The notes beneath the pieces are model-generated. The model searched no databases, was not told the origin of the DNA, and was given only the letters and a program-made list of their open reading frames with translations. From contig NZ_CP027668.1 of assembly GCF_003008515.1 (NCBI RefSeq), positions 3,823,001 through 3,887,000 on the forward strand: a stretch of 64,000 bases of DNA, read 5' to 3'. Shown here in pieces: positions 8,320-18,197 of this stretch. The translations under genes and the position numbers were made by a program. Within the stretch, counting starts at the first letter, position 1, and each line of letters begins with the position of its first letter. The DNA comes from Phreatobacter cathodiphilus. Lineage in GTDB: Bacteria > Pseudomonadota > Alphaproteobacteria > Rhizobiales > Phreatobacteraceae.

Positions 8320-8365
8320 CAAGGGTGGCGGATCAATCGTGGGCCTGCCGTGTCCGTTCGCGCCC

Positions 8366-9913
8366 TCAGATCGCCCGGCCGGCCGCCGCCCAGTAGGGAT
8401 CGCGCAGGCGGCGCTTGAAGATCTTGCCCGAATCCTCGCGTGGCAGGTCGTCGCGGATTTCGATATGCCGCGGCAGCTTGTAGTCGGCAATGCGGGTGGA
8501 CAGCTCCGCCTTGAGTGCCGCCGGGTCGATCTCCACCCCGGGCTGCGGCGCAATCACCGCCATGATGCTCTCGCCGAACTCCGCGTGGGGAATGCCGAAG
8601 ACCGCGCAGTCGCGCACCTGCGGCAGGGCGAGCAGCGCCGCCTCGATCTCGGCGGGGTAGATGTTCACCCCGCCGGCGATGATCATGTCGCGCTTGCGGT
8701 CGCAGAGGAAGACATAGCCGTCGGGGTCGACATAGCCGATGTCGCCGCAGGTGATGAAGCCGGCGTCGTCCACCTCGGCGCGCTTCTCCGGCGCCTTGTG
8801 GTAGGTGAAGTCGGGATAGCCCGCGATGCGGCAGAAGAGCTCGCCGGTCTCGCCCGGCGGGACCTCCCGGCCGTCTTCGCCCAGCACCCTGATCTCCGCG
8901 CCCGGCGACAGCCGGCCGACCGAGCCGGGCTTCCTCAGTGCATCCTCCGACGTCGCGAAGGTGACGGGCCCCGTCTCGGTGCCGCCGTAGAATTCGTGGA
9001 TGACCGGGCCCCACCAGGCGATCATCGCCGCCTTGACGTCGGCGGGACAGGGCGCCGCGGCGTGGATGACGAAGCGCAGCGAGGAGAGGTCGTAGCGGCT
9101 GCGCACCGCCTCGGGCAGTTTCAGCAGGCGCACGAACATGGTCGGCACCATGAAGATCGTGTCGATGCGATGCTCCTCGATCAGCCGCAGCATCTCCTCG
9201 GCGTCGAAGCGCGGCATCAGCACCAGCACGCCGCCGAGCCGTCCCGCCCGGATGCCGAAGGAATTGGGCGCGGAGTGGTAGAGCGGTCCCGGCAGCAGGG
9301 CCCGCACACCGGGCCTGAGGCCGTAGACGAGGGCGCGCAGGCCCTCGGTCGCCTTCGCCTCCTCCGGCGTCGGCGCCTTGCGCTTGACGCCTTTCGGCTT
9401 TCCCGTCGTGCCGGAGGTGTAGATCATGCTCATCGGCGCCGGCCGCGCTGCGCCCTCATAGGGCGCAGCGCCCGCCAGCCAGAGGTCGAGGTCGCGCGCT
9501 CCGGCCGGCAGTTCCGCCGCGGCGGGAGGCGGAAAATGCTGAGCCACCTCCGGCGGCACCGGTACGCGGAAGACCGCGAGGCTGCCCGGCAGATGGCCGT
9601 CGAGCGGCGCCAGCAGGTCCTCGTGGCCGACAAGGACCTTCGCCTCGCAATCGTCGAGGATGTAACGCACCTCGTCCGCCTTCAGGTGCCAGTTCACCGG
9701 CACCGCATAGGCGCCGAGCATGGCCGCGCCATAGGTCGCCTCCAGGAAGGCAATGTCGTTGCGCATTAGGATGGCGACGCAGTCGCCGGGGCCGACGCCG
9801 AGCCTGTCGAGACCGCCGGCGATGCGCCGGGCGCGCTCCTCCACCACCGCCGGATCACGCTGCCGTTCGCCGCTGACGATGCCGCGCGACGTGCCCTGCG
9901 AACCCTCAGCCAT
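8366..9913 (-). CDS. AMP-dependent acyl-CoA synthetase (second of tandem pair)
   Basis: A 515-residue adenylate-forming ligase. The phosphate-binding loop YTSGTTGKPKG is at 165-175, followed by YGGTETG, the GDIGYVDPDGYVFLCDR hinge region and a C-terminal domain with the catalytic lysine in REDSGKIFKRRLRD. It would activate a carboxylic acid to an acyl-CoA via an acyl-AMP. The N-terminus is somewhat short for the family. It starts 31 bases after the stop of another acyl-CoA synthetase on the same strand, so the two form an operon. The substrate is unknown; medium-chain, aromatic or steroid side-chain acids are all possible for this subfamily. Confidence 0.88.
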   Translation of the reverse strand: MAEGSQGTSRGIVSGERQRDPAVVEERARRIAGGLDRLGVGPGDCVAILMRNDIAFLEATYGAAMLGAYAVPVNWHLKADEVRYILDDCEAKVLVGHEDLLAPLDGHLPGSLAVFRVPVPPEVAQHFPPPAAAELPAGARDLDLWLAGAAPYEGAARPAPMSMIYTSGTTGKPKGVKRKAPTPEEAKATEGLRALVYGLRPGVRALLPGPLYHSAPNSFGIRAGRLGGVLVLMPRFDAEEMLRLIEEHRIDTIFMVPTMFVRLLKLPEAVRSRYDLSSLRFVIHAAAPCPADVKAAMIAWWGPVIHEFYGGTETGPVTFATSEDALRKPGSVGRLSPGAEIRVLGEDGREVPPGETGELFCRIAGYPDFTYHKAPEKRAEVDDAGFITCGDIGYVDPDGYVFLCDRKRDMIIAGGVNIYPAEIEAALLALPQVRDCAVFGIPHAEFGESIMAVIAPQPGVEIDPAALKAELSTRIADYKLPRHIEIRDDLPREDSGKIFKRRLRDPYWAAAGRAI

Positions 9914-9944
9914 CGTCGCGCTCCCTTCCCTTATTCCGGCCGGG

Positions 9945-11501
9945 TCAGTTGACCGCCCGTGCCCGTCCCTCCCAATGGGGACGCCTCAGGTCCGTCTTGA
10001 GGATCTTGTTGGCCTGCGACAGCGGCATGGCCTCGCGCACCTCGATGGTCTGCGGGCACTTGAAGCCGGCGATGCGCGTCTTGCAGTGGGCGATGATCTC
10101 CTCGGCCGTGGCGCTCTGCCCGGCCTTGAAGGTGACGACGGCATGCACCGCCTCGCCCCAGACGGGGTGCGGCACGCCGATCACGGCGCATTCGCGGATG
10201 GCGGGGTGGGTGAGCACGGCGTTCTCGACCTCGATGGAATAGACGTTCTCGCCGCCGGTCACGATCATGTCCTTGATGCGGTCGGAGACGTAGACATAGC
10301 CGTCGGCGTCGAGATAGCCGGCATCGCCGGTGTGCATGTAGCCGCCGCGCAGCGCTTCCGCCGTCATTTCCGGCTGGTTCCAGTAGCCCTTCATCACCAG
10401 CGGGCCGGCGACGATGATCTCGCCGATGGCGCCCACCGGGACGTCGTTGTCGTCCGGGTCGACGACGCGCAGGTCGCAGCCGACGACGACCCGCCCGCCG
10501 GAGGCGAGACGGTGGATTTTCGCCGGATCGAGCGAGTGATCGTCGGGTTCGAGATAGGTGCAGGCTGGCGACAGCTCGGTCATGCCGTAAGCCTGGGCGA
10601 AGCGCACATGCGGCAGCCGCCGCATCAGCGCCTCCAGCGTCGCCACCGGCATGGGCGCGCCGCCATAGCCGATCACCTGCAGCGAGGAGAGGTCGTAGCG
10701 GTCGAGGTCGGGCTCGTTGAGGATCATCGTCATCATGGTCGGCACCATGGACGTGAAGGTGATGCGGTGCTGCTGGATCGCCTCCAGGACGCCCTTCACC
10801 GTGAAGCGCGGAATGACCACGTGGGTGGCGCCGAGCAGCGTGTTGGTGAAGACCCGCGACCCCGCCGCCGCGTGGTAGAGAGGCCCGGCATGAAGCCCGA
10901 CGACGGAGCTGTCGAGCTTGGTGTGAACCATGCCGCCGAACGAGTTCGACATGCAGTTGATGTGGGTGAGCATGACGCCCTTGGAGCGTCCCGTCGTGCC
11001 GCCGGTGTAGAACAGCACCGCCACGTCATCGCCGTTGCGCCGGGCGTCCTCGACCGGTTGCTGCGCGGCGAGCGCCGCCTCGTAGGCGATCATGCCGCTG
11101 GGAAGCGCGCCCTCGCCCGCAAAGATCACGTGGGCGAGGTCCGGACATTGCGGCCGGAGCGCCTCGGCCAACTCCACGAACTCGTCGCCGACGAGCAGCA
11201 CCTTGGCGCCGCTGTCCTGCATCAGGAAGGCGGTCTCGGGCAGTGCATAGCGGGTGGAGACCGGCACGGCGATGCCGCCGGCCCAGAAGGCTGCGAAGAA
11301 AAACTCGAGATAGCGGTCGGAGGAATGGGAGAGCATCGCGACCCGGTCGCCCGGGCCGACGCCGAGGCCGCGCAGAACGCCCGCGAGCCGCGCCACACGA
11401 TCGGCGAACTGCTTCCACGTCCAGCGCCTTTCGGCGAAGATCACGGCGGTCTTGGTGGGAAAGAGGCGCCGGGCGCGATGCACGGCGAGGGTGAGCTGCA
11501 T
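9945..11501 (-). CDS. AMP-dependent acyl-CoA synthetase (first of tandem pair)
   Basis: A 518-residue long-chain-fatty-acid-CoA-ligase-type enzyme with YTGGTTGRSKG (165-175), a YGMTE motif, GDAGYLDADGYVYVSDR and a C-terminal lysine in SQANKILKTDLR. I chose the ATG giving MQLTLAVHRA, which matches the usual N-terminus of this subfamily; an in-frame ATG at 11567 would add 22 residues of non-conserved sequence. The gene leads the two-gene ligase operon. Upstream lies a perfect GAAAC-N3-GTTTC dyad (11623-11635), which resembles operators of TetR-type fatty-acid regulators such as PsrA. Confidence 0.87.
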   Translation of the reverse strand: MQLTLAVHRARRLFPTKTAVIFAERRWTWKQFADRVARLAGVLRGLGVGPGDRVAMLSHSSDRYLEFFFAAFWAGGIAVPVSTRYALPETAFLMQDSGAKVLLVGDEFVELAEALRPQCPDLAHVIFAGEGALPSGMIAYEAALAAQQPVEDARRNGDDVAVLFYTGGTTGRSKGVMLTHINCMSNSFGGMVHTKLDSSVVGLHAGPLYHAAAGSRVFTNTLLGATHVVIPRFTVKGVLEAIQQHRITFTSMVPTMMTMILNEPDLDRYDLSSLQVIGYGGAPMPVATLEALMRRLPHVRFAQAYGMTELSPACTYLEPDDHSLDPAKIHRLASGGRVVVGCDLRVVDPDDNDVPVGAIGEIIVAGPLVMKGYWNQPEMTAEALRGGYMHTGDAGYLDADGYVYVSDRIKDMIVTGGENVYSIEVENAVLTHPAIRECAVIGVPHPVWGEAVHAVVTFKAGQSATAEEIIAHCKTRIAGFKCPQTIEVREAMPLSQANKILKTDLRRPHWEGRARAVN

Positions 11502-11622
11502 GGTCACGACGCCGAACCCCGCGCCGCTCCGCCCTGCCGTGTCGTCCTCGTCATGCGCCTGCCCCATGCGGTGCCCGCCCGTCGGCGGACACAGTCCATC
11601 ATGAAGCGCTATTTCTCACCAT

Positions 11623-11635
11623 GAAACACGGTTTC
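11623..11635. promoter_or_regulatory. PsrA-like GAAAC-N3-GTTTC operator
   Basis: The perfect inverted repeat GAAACACGGTTTC sits 56-122 bases before the candidate starts of the acyl-CoA synthetase operon. PsrA and similar TetR-type regulators of fatty-acid degradation bind a (G/C)AAAC-N2-4-GTTT(G/C) core, which this matches. No tetR gene is in the window, so the regulator would act in trans. Confidence 0.45.
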
Positions 11636-11682
11636 GCAACCGCGCCGGACGGGGGATGGGCGTCTGCGGCGCGACCGCGCCC

Positions 11683-12537
11683 TCAGATCTCATAGCTGAA
11701 ACCGTCGACCGATTCTCGCGCCAGGATCTGGTCCATGGCCCGCGACGGCTCGGCGCAGCCGGCGGTGCCGACGGGTTTGGCCGGTACGCCGGCGACCGTG
11801 GTGTTCGGCGCCACCGCATGCAGCACCACCGATCCCGCGGCGACACGGGCACAGCGGCCGATCTCGATATTGCCGAGGATCTTGGCGCCCGCGCCGATGA
11901 GCACGCCACGGCGCACCTTCGGATGGCGGTCGCCGGCCTCCTTGCCGGTGCCGCCGAGGGTGACGTTCTGCAGGATCGACACGTCGTCCTCGATCACCGC
12001 CGTCTCGCCGACCACGAGGCCGGTGGCATGGTCGAGGAAGACGCCCTTGCCCATGACGACGGCGGGATTGATGTCGGTCTGGAAGACTTCCGACGACCGG
12101 CTCTGCAGATAGAGCGCGAAGTCGCGGCGCCCGCGGCCGAGCAGCCAATTGGCGAGGCGATGGGTCTGCAGGGCGTGGAAGCCCTTGAAGAACAGCACCG
12201 GCTCGATCAGCCGATCGGCGGCGGGATCGCGGTCGATCACCGCGGCGGCGTCCGCCCGCATGGCCGCCGCCATGGCGGAGGAGGCGGCCAGGGCCTCGGT
12301 GAAGGCGTCGTGGAGGACGTCGGCCGGCACGTCGCCGGTGGCGAGACGCGCGGAGATGCGGCGTGCGACCGCATCCTCGAAGGAGGAGGCCCGGCCGATG
12401 GTGCGCAGGACCAGCGTCGCCAGTTCCGGATTGGCGGAGGCCATGGCATTGGCTTCGCTGCGCAGCCGGTGCCAGGCGAGATCGGCCGTATCGGCGGGCA
12501 GGGGGATGATGGTTCCCGTCGCTTGGGTCTTCGCCAT
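11683..12537 (-). CDS. cysE: Serine O-acetyltransferase CysE
   Basis: A 284-residue enzyme that acetylates L-serine with acetyl-CoA to give O-acetylserine, the precursor of cysteine. The helical N-terminal domain is followed by a left-handed beta-helix of hexapeptide repeats (VFLDHATGLVVGETA, VSILQNVTLGGTG, IGAGAKILGNI). The start at MAKTQATG is preferred over an ATG 20 residues earlier. It lies alone between the acyl-CoA ligases and a repeat-filled gap. The C-terminal tail, the usual site of cysteine feedback and of binding to cysteine synthase, ends in YEI, consistent with an isoleucine terminus that docks into O-acetylserine sulfhydrylase. Confidence 0.93.
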   Translation of the reverse strand: MAKTQATGTIIPLPADTADLAWHRLRSEANAMASANPELATLVLRTIGRASSFEDAVARRISARLATGDVPADVLHDAFTEALAASSAMAAAMRADAAAVIDRDPAADRLIEPVLFFKGFHALQTHRLANWLLGRGRRDFALYLQSRSSEVFQTDINPAVVMGKGVFLDHATGLVVGETAVIEDDVSILQNVTLGGTGKEAGDRHPKVRRGVLIGAGAKILGNIEIGRCARVAAGSVVLHAVAPNTTVAGVPAKPVGTAGCAEPSRAMDQILARESVDGFSYEI

Positions 12538-12718
12538 GGAACGATCCTCCGCAGCATGGGTGGAAGGGAATAAGGGCACTGTCCCCGGCGGATTCAAGTC
12601 AAATCGCCGGGATAGAACGGCCGTCTCTGATCGCGGTTCGTGGTGGGATACGCGTTTTGTGAGGAAAGGCGTTGGGAGGCGAACGATCTCCCCATGCCAT
12701 GGCCCTGCATCGGGCGAG

Positions 12719-12901
12719 TGCGTCCTTCGAGGCTCACACCGGCGCTGGCAAGCAGCGCCTATGCTCGCACCTCAGGATGAGGTGGGTGGCGTGTGGCATC
12801 AGCGACTGAACAGGCCGCGACGGCTGCGGTCTGCGACCGGGGTGCAATCCACAGCCGTCCTCATCCTGAGGTGCGAGCGGAAGCGAGCCTCGAAGGACGC
12901 A
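12719..12901. repeat. Nested inverted repeat, family A (copy 1)
   Basis: This element fills most of the 401-bp gap between cysE and rpoN, in which I see no gene. The outer arms TGCGTCCTTCGAGGCTC (12719-12735) and its exact complement (12885-12901) enclose inner arms GCTCGCACCTCAGGATGAGG (12763-12782) and complement (12859-12878). The central sequence differs from that of the second copy at 48287-48462, while the arms are shared. This looks like two head-to-head units of a Rhizobiales-type palindromic element or a small non-autonomous mobile element. Confidence 0.85.
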
Positions 12902-12938
12902 ATGGCCGGGATGCAGCACCGGCGCCGCGGCCGGCCCG

Positions 12939-14471
12939 TCACACCGCCATGGCCTGTTTCTCGCGCCGCCGCTGCACGGAAGAGGGAATTCGCAGCGCCT
13001 CGCGGTATTTCGCCACCGTCCGGCGGGCGATGTCGATGCCGGAGGCCTTGAGCTTGTCCATGATGGCATCGTCCGAGAGCACGTCGTCGGGCGTCTCGGC
13101 GTCGATCATCTGCTTGATGCGATAGCGTACTGCCTCGGCCGAATGGCTTTCGCCGCCCACTTCCGAGTTCGCGATGGACGAGGTGAAGAAATACTTCATC
13201 TCGAAAATGCCGCGGCTGGTGGCGATCGACTTGTTGGAGGTGACGCGCGACACGGTCGATTCGTGCATGCTGATGGCGTCGGCGATCGTCTTCAGGTTCA
13301 GCGGCCTGAGATATTGCACGCCGAGGGCGAAGAAGGCGTCCTGCTGCCGCACGATCTCGGTGGCGACCTTCAGGATGGTGCGGGCGCGCTGGTCGAGGGC
13401 GCGGGCGAGCCAGGTCGCCGTCTGCAGCGCGTCGGCGAGGAAGGTCTTTTCCGTGTCGCTCTTCGTCGTCTTCGACACGCGGGCGTAATAGCTCTGGTTG
13501 ACCAGGACCTTGGGCAGGGTCTCGCTGTTCAGCTCGACGATCCAGCCGCCGTCGGGGCCGGCCCGCACCATGACGTCCGGCACCAGCGGCTGGACGGGGG
13601 CGAAGCCGAAGGCGAGGCCCGGCTTGGGATTGAGGCGACGGATCTCCGCCACCATGTCGGCGAGATCCTCGTCGTCCACCGCGCAGATCTTCTTCAGCGC
13701 CTGGTAGTCGCGCTTGCCGAGCAGGTCGAGATGACCGACCAGCGCCTGCATGGCCGGGTCGAAGCGGTTCTTGTCCTTGAGCTGGATGGTCAGGCATTCG
13801 GCGAGGTTGCGGGCCGCGACCCCCGAGGGCTCGAAGCTCTGGATCACCTCCAGCACGCTGGTGACGTCCTCGATCTCGGCGCCGAGCCGCTCGGCCACCT
13901 CCTCGACGGTGACGGTGAGATAGCCGGCCTCGTCAACCGCATCGATCAGCATCTGGCCGATGAGCCGGTCCGCCTGGGTCTCCACCGCGAGGGTGAGCTG
14001 GTTCGACAGGTGGTCGACGAGCGACAGGTCGGCGGAGACGAAGGCCTCCAGATTGTAGTCCTCGTTGTCGCTGCCGCCCGAGCCGACATTCGACCAGGAC
14101 GAGGTCATCGGGTCGGAGGCGGCGTCGGCATGGCGGGCCTCGGGGCCCTTGTCGTCGGGGAAGACGTTTTCGAGATCGGTGCCCAGCCGCTCCTCGATGT
14201 CGGTGCGGCTGTTGCCCATGTCGTCGCCGAGCCAGTCGCCCGCCTGGGCGTCACCGGGATCGGAGGGCGCGGGCGCTTCCGCCGGCTCGCCGTCGACGGC
14301 GGGTTCGGGGGCGTCAGCGCGTTCCAGCAGGGGATTCTTCTCGAGCTCCTGCTCGACATAGGCGACGAGGTCGAGATTCGACAGCTGCAGGAGCTTGATG
14401 GCCTGCATCAGCTGGGGTGTCATCACCAGTGACTGGCCGACGCGGAGCTCTAGTCGGGCTGACAGGGCCAT
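12939..14471 (-). CDS. rpoN: RNA polymerase sigma-54 factor RpoN
   Basis: A 510-residue sigma factor. Region I is Gln/Leu-rich (TPQLMQAIKLLQLSN), an acidic region II follows, and the C-terminal DNA-binding domain ends with the RpoN box ARRTVAKYRE (about 482-491), which reads the -24 element. The start at MALSARLELR fits the family better than an upstream ATG. In many proteobacteria rpoN lies between lptB and hpf/ptsN. Here lptB precedes it but the downstream neighbour is a repeat and then cysE. RpoN would direct transcription from GG-N10-GC promoters; one candidate is seen at 20288-20302. Confidence 0.95.
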   Translation of the reverse strand: MALSARLELRVGQSLVMTPQLMQAIKLLQLSNLDLVAYVEQELEKNPLLERADAPEPAVDGEPAEAPAPSDPGDAQAGDWLGDDMGNSRTDIEERLGTDLENVFPDDKGPEARHADAASDPMTSSWSNVGSGGSDNEDYNLEAFVSADLSLVDHLSNQLTLAVETQADRLIGQMLIDAVDEAGYLTVTVEEVAERLGAEIEDVTSVLEVIQSFEPSGVAARNLAECLTIQLKDKNRFDPAMQALVGHLDLLGKRDYQALKKICAVDDEDLADMVAEIRRLNPKPGLAFGFAPVQPLVPDVMVRAGPDGGWIVELNSETLPKVLVNQSYYARVSKTTKSDTEKTFLADALQTATWLARALDQRARTILKVATEIVRQQDAFFALGVQYLRPLNLKTIADAISMHESTVSRVTSNKSIATSRGIFEMKYFFTSSIANSEVGGESHSAEAVRYRIKQMIDAETPDDVLSDDAIMDKLKASGIDIARRTVAKYREALRIPSSVQRRREKQAMAV

Positions 14472-14600
14472 CGTCTCGGGCGCATCCCTCAGGGTTTCTT
14501 GCGCCGCATCATAGAAGGCCGGCGGCACGAACAGCAAGGTTCATGCCATGATTCCAATGACTGAGGGGTTAAAAGGGCGTTCCCTGCCTCTTCCGCAGCG

Positions 14601-15488
<888 letters not shown>

Positions 15489-15500
15489 GGGCTCTCTGTC

Positions 15501-16172
15501 CTATCCGCGCGGGCTGCGGGCCTGCGGACGCGCGGGCGTGCAGTCGGGATTGTTCACGCCGCCGGCGCCGCCGCCGCCTTGCAGGATGCCGGAGACGCGC
15601 CCGCCGGAAGGGGCCGCGTCCAGTCGCACCCGGTTGGCCGTCAGGTCGGCATGCAGCCGGGCGCCGCGAAGCACGTTCTCACACTGGGTCAGCGTCACGT
15701 TGCCTTCCATGATCGCCTCGTTGCGGCGCGCGTCGAAGGACCCGCGCTCGGCGGTCGCGGTCTGGTTCTTGGAGCGGACGATGACGCCGCCCTGCATCTC
15801 GAAGCGCCGGACGTTCTGCGTTTCGGAGGGAGCGGCGGCCGGTCCGCCCTGCCGCGGCGTGGTGGTGGCCGGGCGACCCGCCGCGGCGGACGAATTGTCC
15901 TCGTAGAAGATGACGAGCCTGGCGGTCTGCAGGGTCGATTCGCCCTGCTGGACACGCACGTTGCCCGAGAGAACGGCGCGCTTCTCGGTATCGAAGACCT
16001 CGGCGCGATCCGCCTCGAAGGCGATCGGGTCGCTGCGGTTCTGCGTGAACCCGACGAAGGGGCTACCGGCCTGCTGCGCCATGGCCGCAGGCGCGATGAA
16101 GGCTGCGGCGAGGATTGCCGCCGCCAGCGGGCGCCTGTCGAAGAGGAGCGCGGCGGTGCGGGCCAGCATCAT
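15501..16172 (-). CDS. lptA: LPS transport periplasmic protein LptA
   Basis: A 223-residue secreted OstA/LptA-domain protein with an N-terminal signal peptide ending near AAMAQQ. LptA polymers form the periplasmic bridge for lipopolysaccharide between LptC and LptD. The beta-jellyroll repeats are recognisable (IAFEADRAEVFDTEKRAVLSG, EGNVTLTQ). A low-complexity loop (GRPATTTPRQGGPAAAP) interrupts the fold and the C-terminus is Gly/Pro/Arg-rich. The start overlaps the lptC stop by four bases (ATGA), consistent with coupled translation. Confidence 0.9.
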   Translation of the reverse strand: MMLARTAALLFDRRPLAAAILAAAFIAPAAMAQQAGSPFVGFTQNRSDPIAFEADRAEVFDTEKRAVLSGNVRVQQGESTLQTARLVIFYEDNSSAAAGRPATTTPRQGGPAAAPSETQNVRRFEMQGGVIVRSKNQTATAERGSFDARRNEAIMEGNVTLTQCENVLRGARLHADLTANRVRLDAAPSGGRVSGILQGGGGAGGVNNPDCTPARPQARSPRG

Positions 16173-16906
16173 GGTCTGTCTCCGGATCGGCTCGGCGCAG
16201 GAGAAGGCTGCGAGAGATCGGTGATGGTCGGATCGGGCGGTTCGGGCGTGAAGCTACCACGCACCCTGCCTTCAAGCACGATCACCTTGCCGTTGTCACT
16301 AATTTGCATGCGCTCGGAAACGATCTGGCCGCGCGGCGAGGTGAGCTTCACCGGCCCGTTGGACGTGATCGTCCCGGCTCGGGTGTCGACCAGCGCGTGG
16401 CCGAGTTCGCCGGTCTGGCCGGCGGAGGTGGTCACGACGACGTCCTGGGTGAGTTCCACGCGGCCGGTCTTGGTGTCGAGAAGTCCCGTCGCCGAGACGA
16501 CGCGGGCCGTGCCGCCGCCTTCCAGCTGCATTTCCGAATCGATCGAGGTCAGCGCCACGACGTTGGCCTGGGTGATGTCGTGTTCGGCGCGGGTGGCGGT
16601 GACGCGGTAGAAGCGGTTGTCCGCCGTGTAGCCGGTCAGCCGGGGCGCCTCCATCGTCACCTTCGACCCGGCCATGGAGACGGCACCGACCGAAATGGGC
16701 AGGTTCAGGTTCTTCAGCGGATCCCACCACGAGATGAACACCACCACGCCGAAGATCACCACCGCCGCGACCGGAACGAGCACGCGCAGCCGCCGCACCG
16801 TCTTCGAGTGACGGTAGGCGAGGGTGAACGCGGCTTCGCGCTCGACGCTGCCGCCCTTGCCGCCGCGGGCGGACCCGTCCCATTCATCCGTGCGGCGCGC
16901 AGCCAT
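16169..16906 (-). CDS. lptC: LPS export protein LptC
   Basis: A 245-residue bitopic inner-membrane protein. A basic N-terminal cytosolic segment precedes a single membrane helix (VLVPVAAVVIFGVVVFISWW), then a periplasmic LptC/OstA-type beta fold (GKVIVLEGRVRGSF near the end). LptC receives lipopolysaccharide from LptB2FG and passes it to LptA. It is the first gene of the lptC-lptA-lptB run, probably extending to rpoN. The start at MAARRTDEW is favoured; an upstream in-frame ATG would add 21 unconserved residues. Confidence 0.88.
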   Translation of the reverse strand: MAARRTDEWDGSARGGKGGSVEREAAFTLAYRHSKTVRRLRVLVPVAAVVIFGVVVFISWWDPLKNLNLPISVGAVSMAGSKVTMEAPRLTGYTADNRFYRVTATRAEHDITQANVVALTSIDSEMQLEGGGTARVVSATGLLDTKTGRVELTQDVVVTTSAGQTGELGHALVDTRAGTITSNGPVKLTSPRGQIVSERMQISDNGKVIVLEGRVRGSFTPEPPDPTITDLSQPSPAPSRSGDRP

Positions 16907-17031
16907 CGTCCCGCTCGTTCTCCTCTCGCATGGCCGCCGGCCATCGCCCTCGGGCCAGGCATTGACCACGACTCTATGGCCCCACCATGGCGCGTCCGCA
17001 ACCGGCGGCGCCCGGCGAGGCCGGCCCCCGA

Positions 17032-17649
17032 TCAGGAATGGGCGAAGATGTCGGTCTCCGGCCAGCCCGCCAGGTCGAGTTCAGCGCGGGTCGGCAGGAA
17101 GGCGAAGCAGGCCTCCGCCAGGGCCGTGCGGCTCTCGCGCGCCAGCATGGCGTCGAGCTTGTCCTTTAGGGCATGGAGGTGGAGCACGTCGGAGGCGGCA
17201 TAGTCGAGCTGGGCGGACGTCAGCGTCTCCGCCGCCCAATCGGAGCTCTGTTGGACCTTGGACATGTCGATGCCGAGCAGTTCGCGCGACAGGTCCTTCA
17301 GCCCGTGGCGATCGGTATAGGTGCGCACCAGCTTCGACGCGATCTTGGTGCAGTAGATGGGGCGGGTCTCGACGCCGAAGGCATGTTTGAGAACCGCCAC
17401 GTCGAACCGGGCGAAATGGAACAGCTTGACCACCTTCGGGTCGGTCAGCAGCGCGCAGAGGTTCGGCGGCGCCGGCTGGCCCGGACGGATCTGGACGACG
17501 TCGGCGGTGCCGTCGCCCGGCGAGAGCTGCACGACGCAGAGCCGGTCGCGCTGCGGCACGAGGCCGAGGGTCTCGGTGTCGATGGCGACGATGCCCACCT
17601 GATAGTTGCGGAGGTCGGGCAGGTCGCCGACATGGGCGCGGATGGTCAT
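17032..17649 (-). CDS. Ribonuclease D-like 3'-5' exonuclease
   Basis: A 205-residue DEDD-family exonuclease domain with no C-terminal HRDC domain, so shorter than classical RNase D. Motif I is D24-x-E26 in AIDTETLGL, motif II is in FHFARFDVAVL, and motif III has YAASDVLHL with the final catalytic aspartate. It probably trims RNA 3' ends. The start at MTIRAHVG is chosen since the extra upstream residues cross the divergent promoter region. Such short RNase D homologues lie next to lptC in many alphaproteobacteria, as here. Confidence 0.88.
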   Translation of the reverse strand: MTIRAHVGDLPDLRNYQVGIVAIDTETLGLVPQRDRLCVVQLSPGDGTADVVQIRPGQPAPPNLCALLTDPKVVKLFHFARFDVAVLKHAFGVETRPIYCTKIASKLVRTYTDRHGLKDLSRELLGIDMSKVQQSSDWAAETLTSAQLDYAASDVLHLHALKDKLDAMLARESRTALAEACFAFLPTRAELDLAGWPETDIFAHS

Positions 17650-17762
17650 GAACAGTCCCGGGCAGGAAGGGGTCGGCGCGGCCTTGCATCCGTCCTCCGG
17701 GGGGAGGCGCATGGACTTTGGGCCGCAACAGGTCCTATAGGGCGGTGGACCCGAGAAATCCA

Positions 17763-18194
17763 ATGACCGCCACACCGCTGAAGCTCTATGCCTTCGACGC
17801 CGAGGATCTCGCCGTCCTGTCGGCGCACCTGCAGGACGCCGTGCTCAAGGCGAGCGACATCGCCTATCTCGCGCGCGAGCGCCGCTTCGCCCTCGTCTGC
17901 AACCGCTTCGACTGGTCCGCCGCCGAGGCCGGCGAATGCCAGCGCCGCCGCACCGGCCTGCGCGTCGAGCGCGTCACCGCCGTCAAGGGCCGCGCCGTGC
18001 CGCGGGGCGAGGACACCGTCCTCGAACTCCTCGCCATCCATTTCGAGCCCGATGGCGGCGAATCCCCCGGCGGCACCATGGAACTCGTCTTCGCCGGCGG
18101 CGGCGCCATCCGCCTGTCGGTGGAATGCGTCGAGGCGGCCATGGACGATCTCGGTCCCATGTGGGCGGGCGTCGCCGTCCCGAAACACGACTGA
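17763..18194 (+). CDS. DUF2948 family protein
   Basis: A 143-residue cytoplasmic protein recognised by its LKLYAFDAEDLAVLSAHLQDAV start and the RFALVCNRFDW segment, both typical of the DUF2948 family of alphaproteobacteria. Function unknown. The family is often found upstream of hisD, but here it sits alone, divergent from the RNase D-like gene and convergent with a LysR-type regulator (four bases apart). The ATG at 17763 is preferred over one 15 codons earlier. Confidence 0.8.
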   Translation: MTATPLKLYAFDAEDLAVLSAHLQDAVLKASDIAYLARERRFALVCNRFDWSAAEAGECQRRRTGLRVERVTAVKGRAVPRGEDTVLELLAIHFEPDGGESPGGTMELVFAGGGAIRLSVECVEAAMDDLGPMWAGVAVPKHD

Positions 18195-18197
18195 CGC

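Noticed and set aside
12598-12938. Small coding sequences in the cysE-rpoN gap
   Set aside because: Open frames here follow the inverted repeat arms and lack ribosome-binding sites and homology; the repeat explains the sequence.
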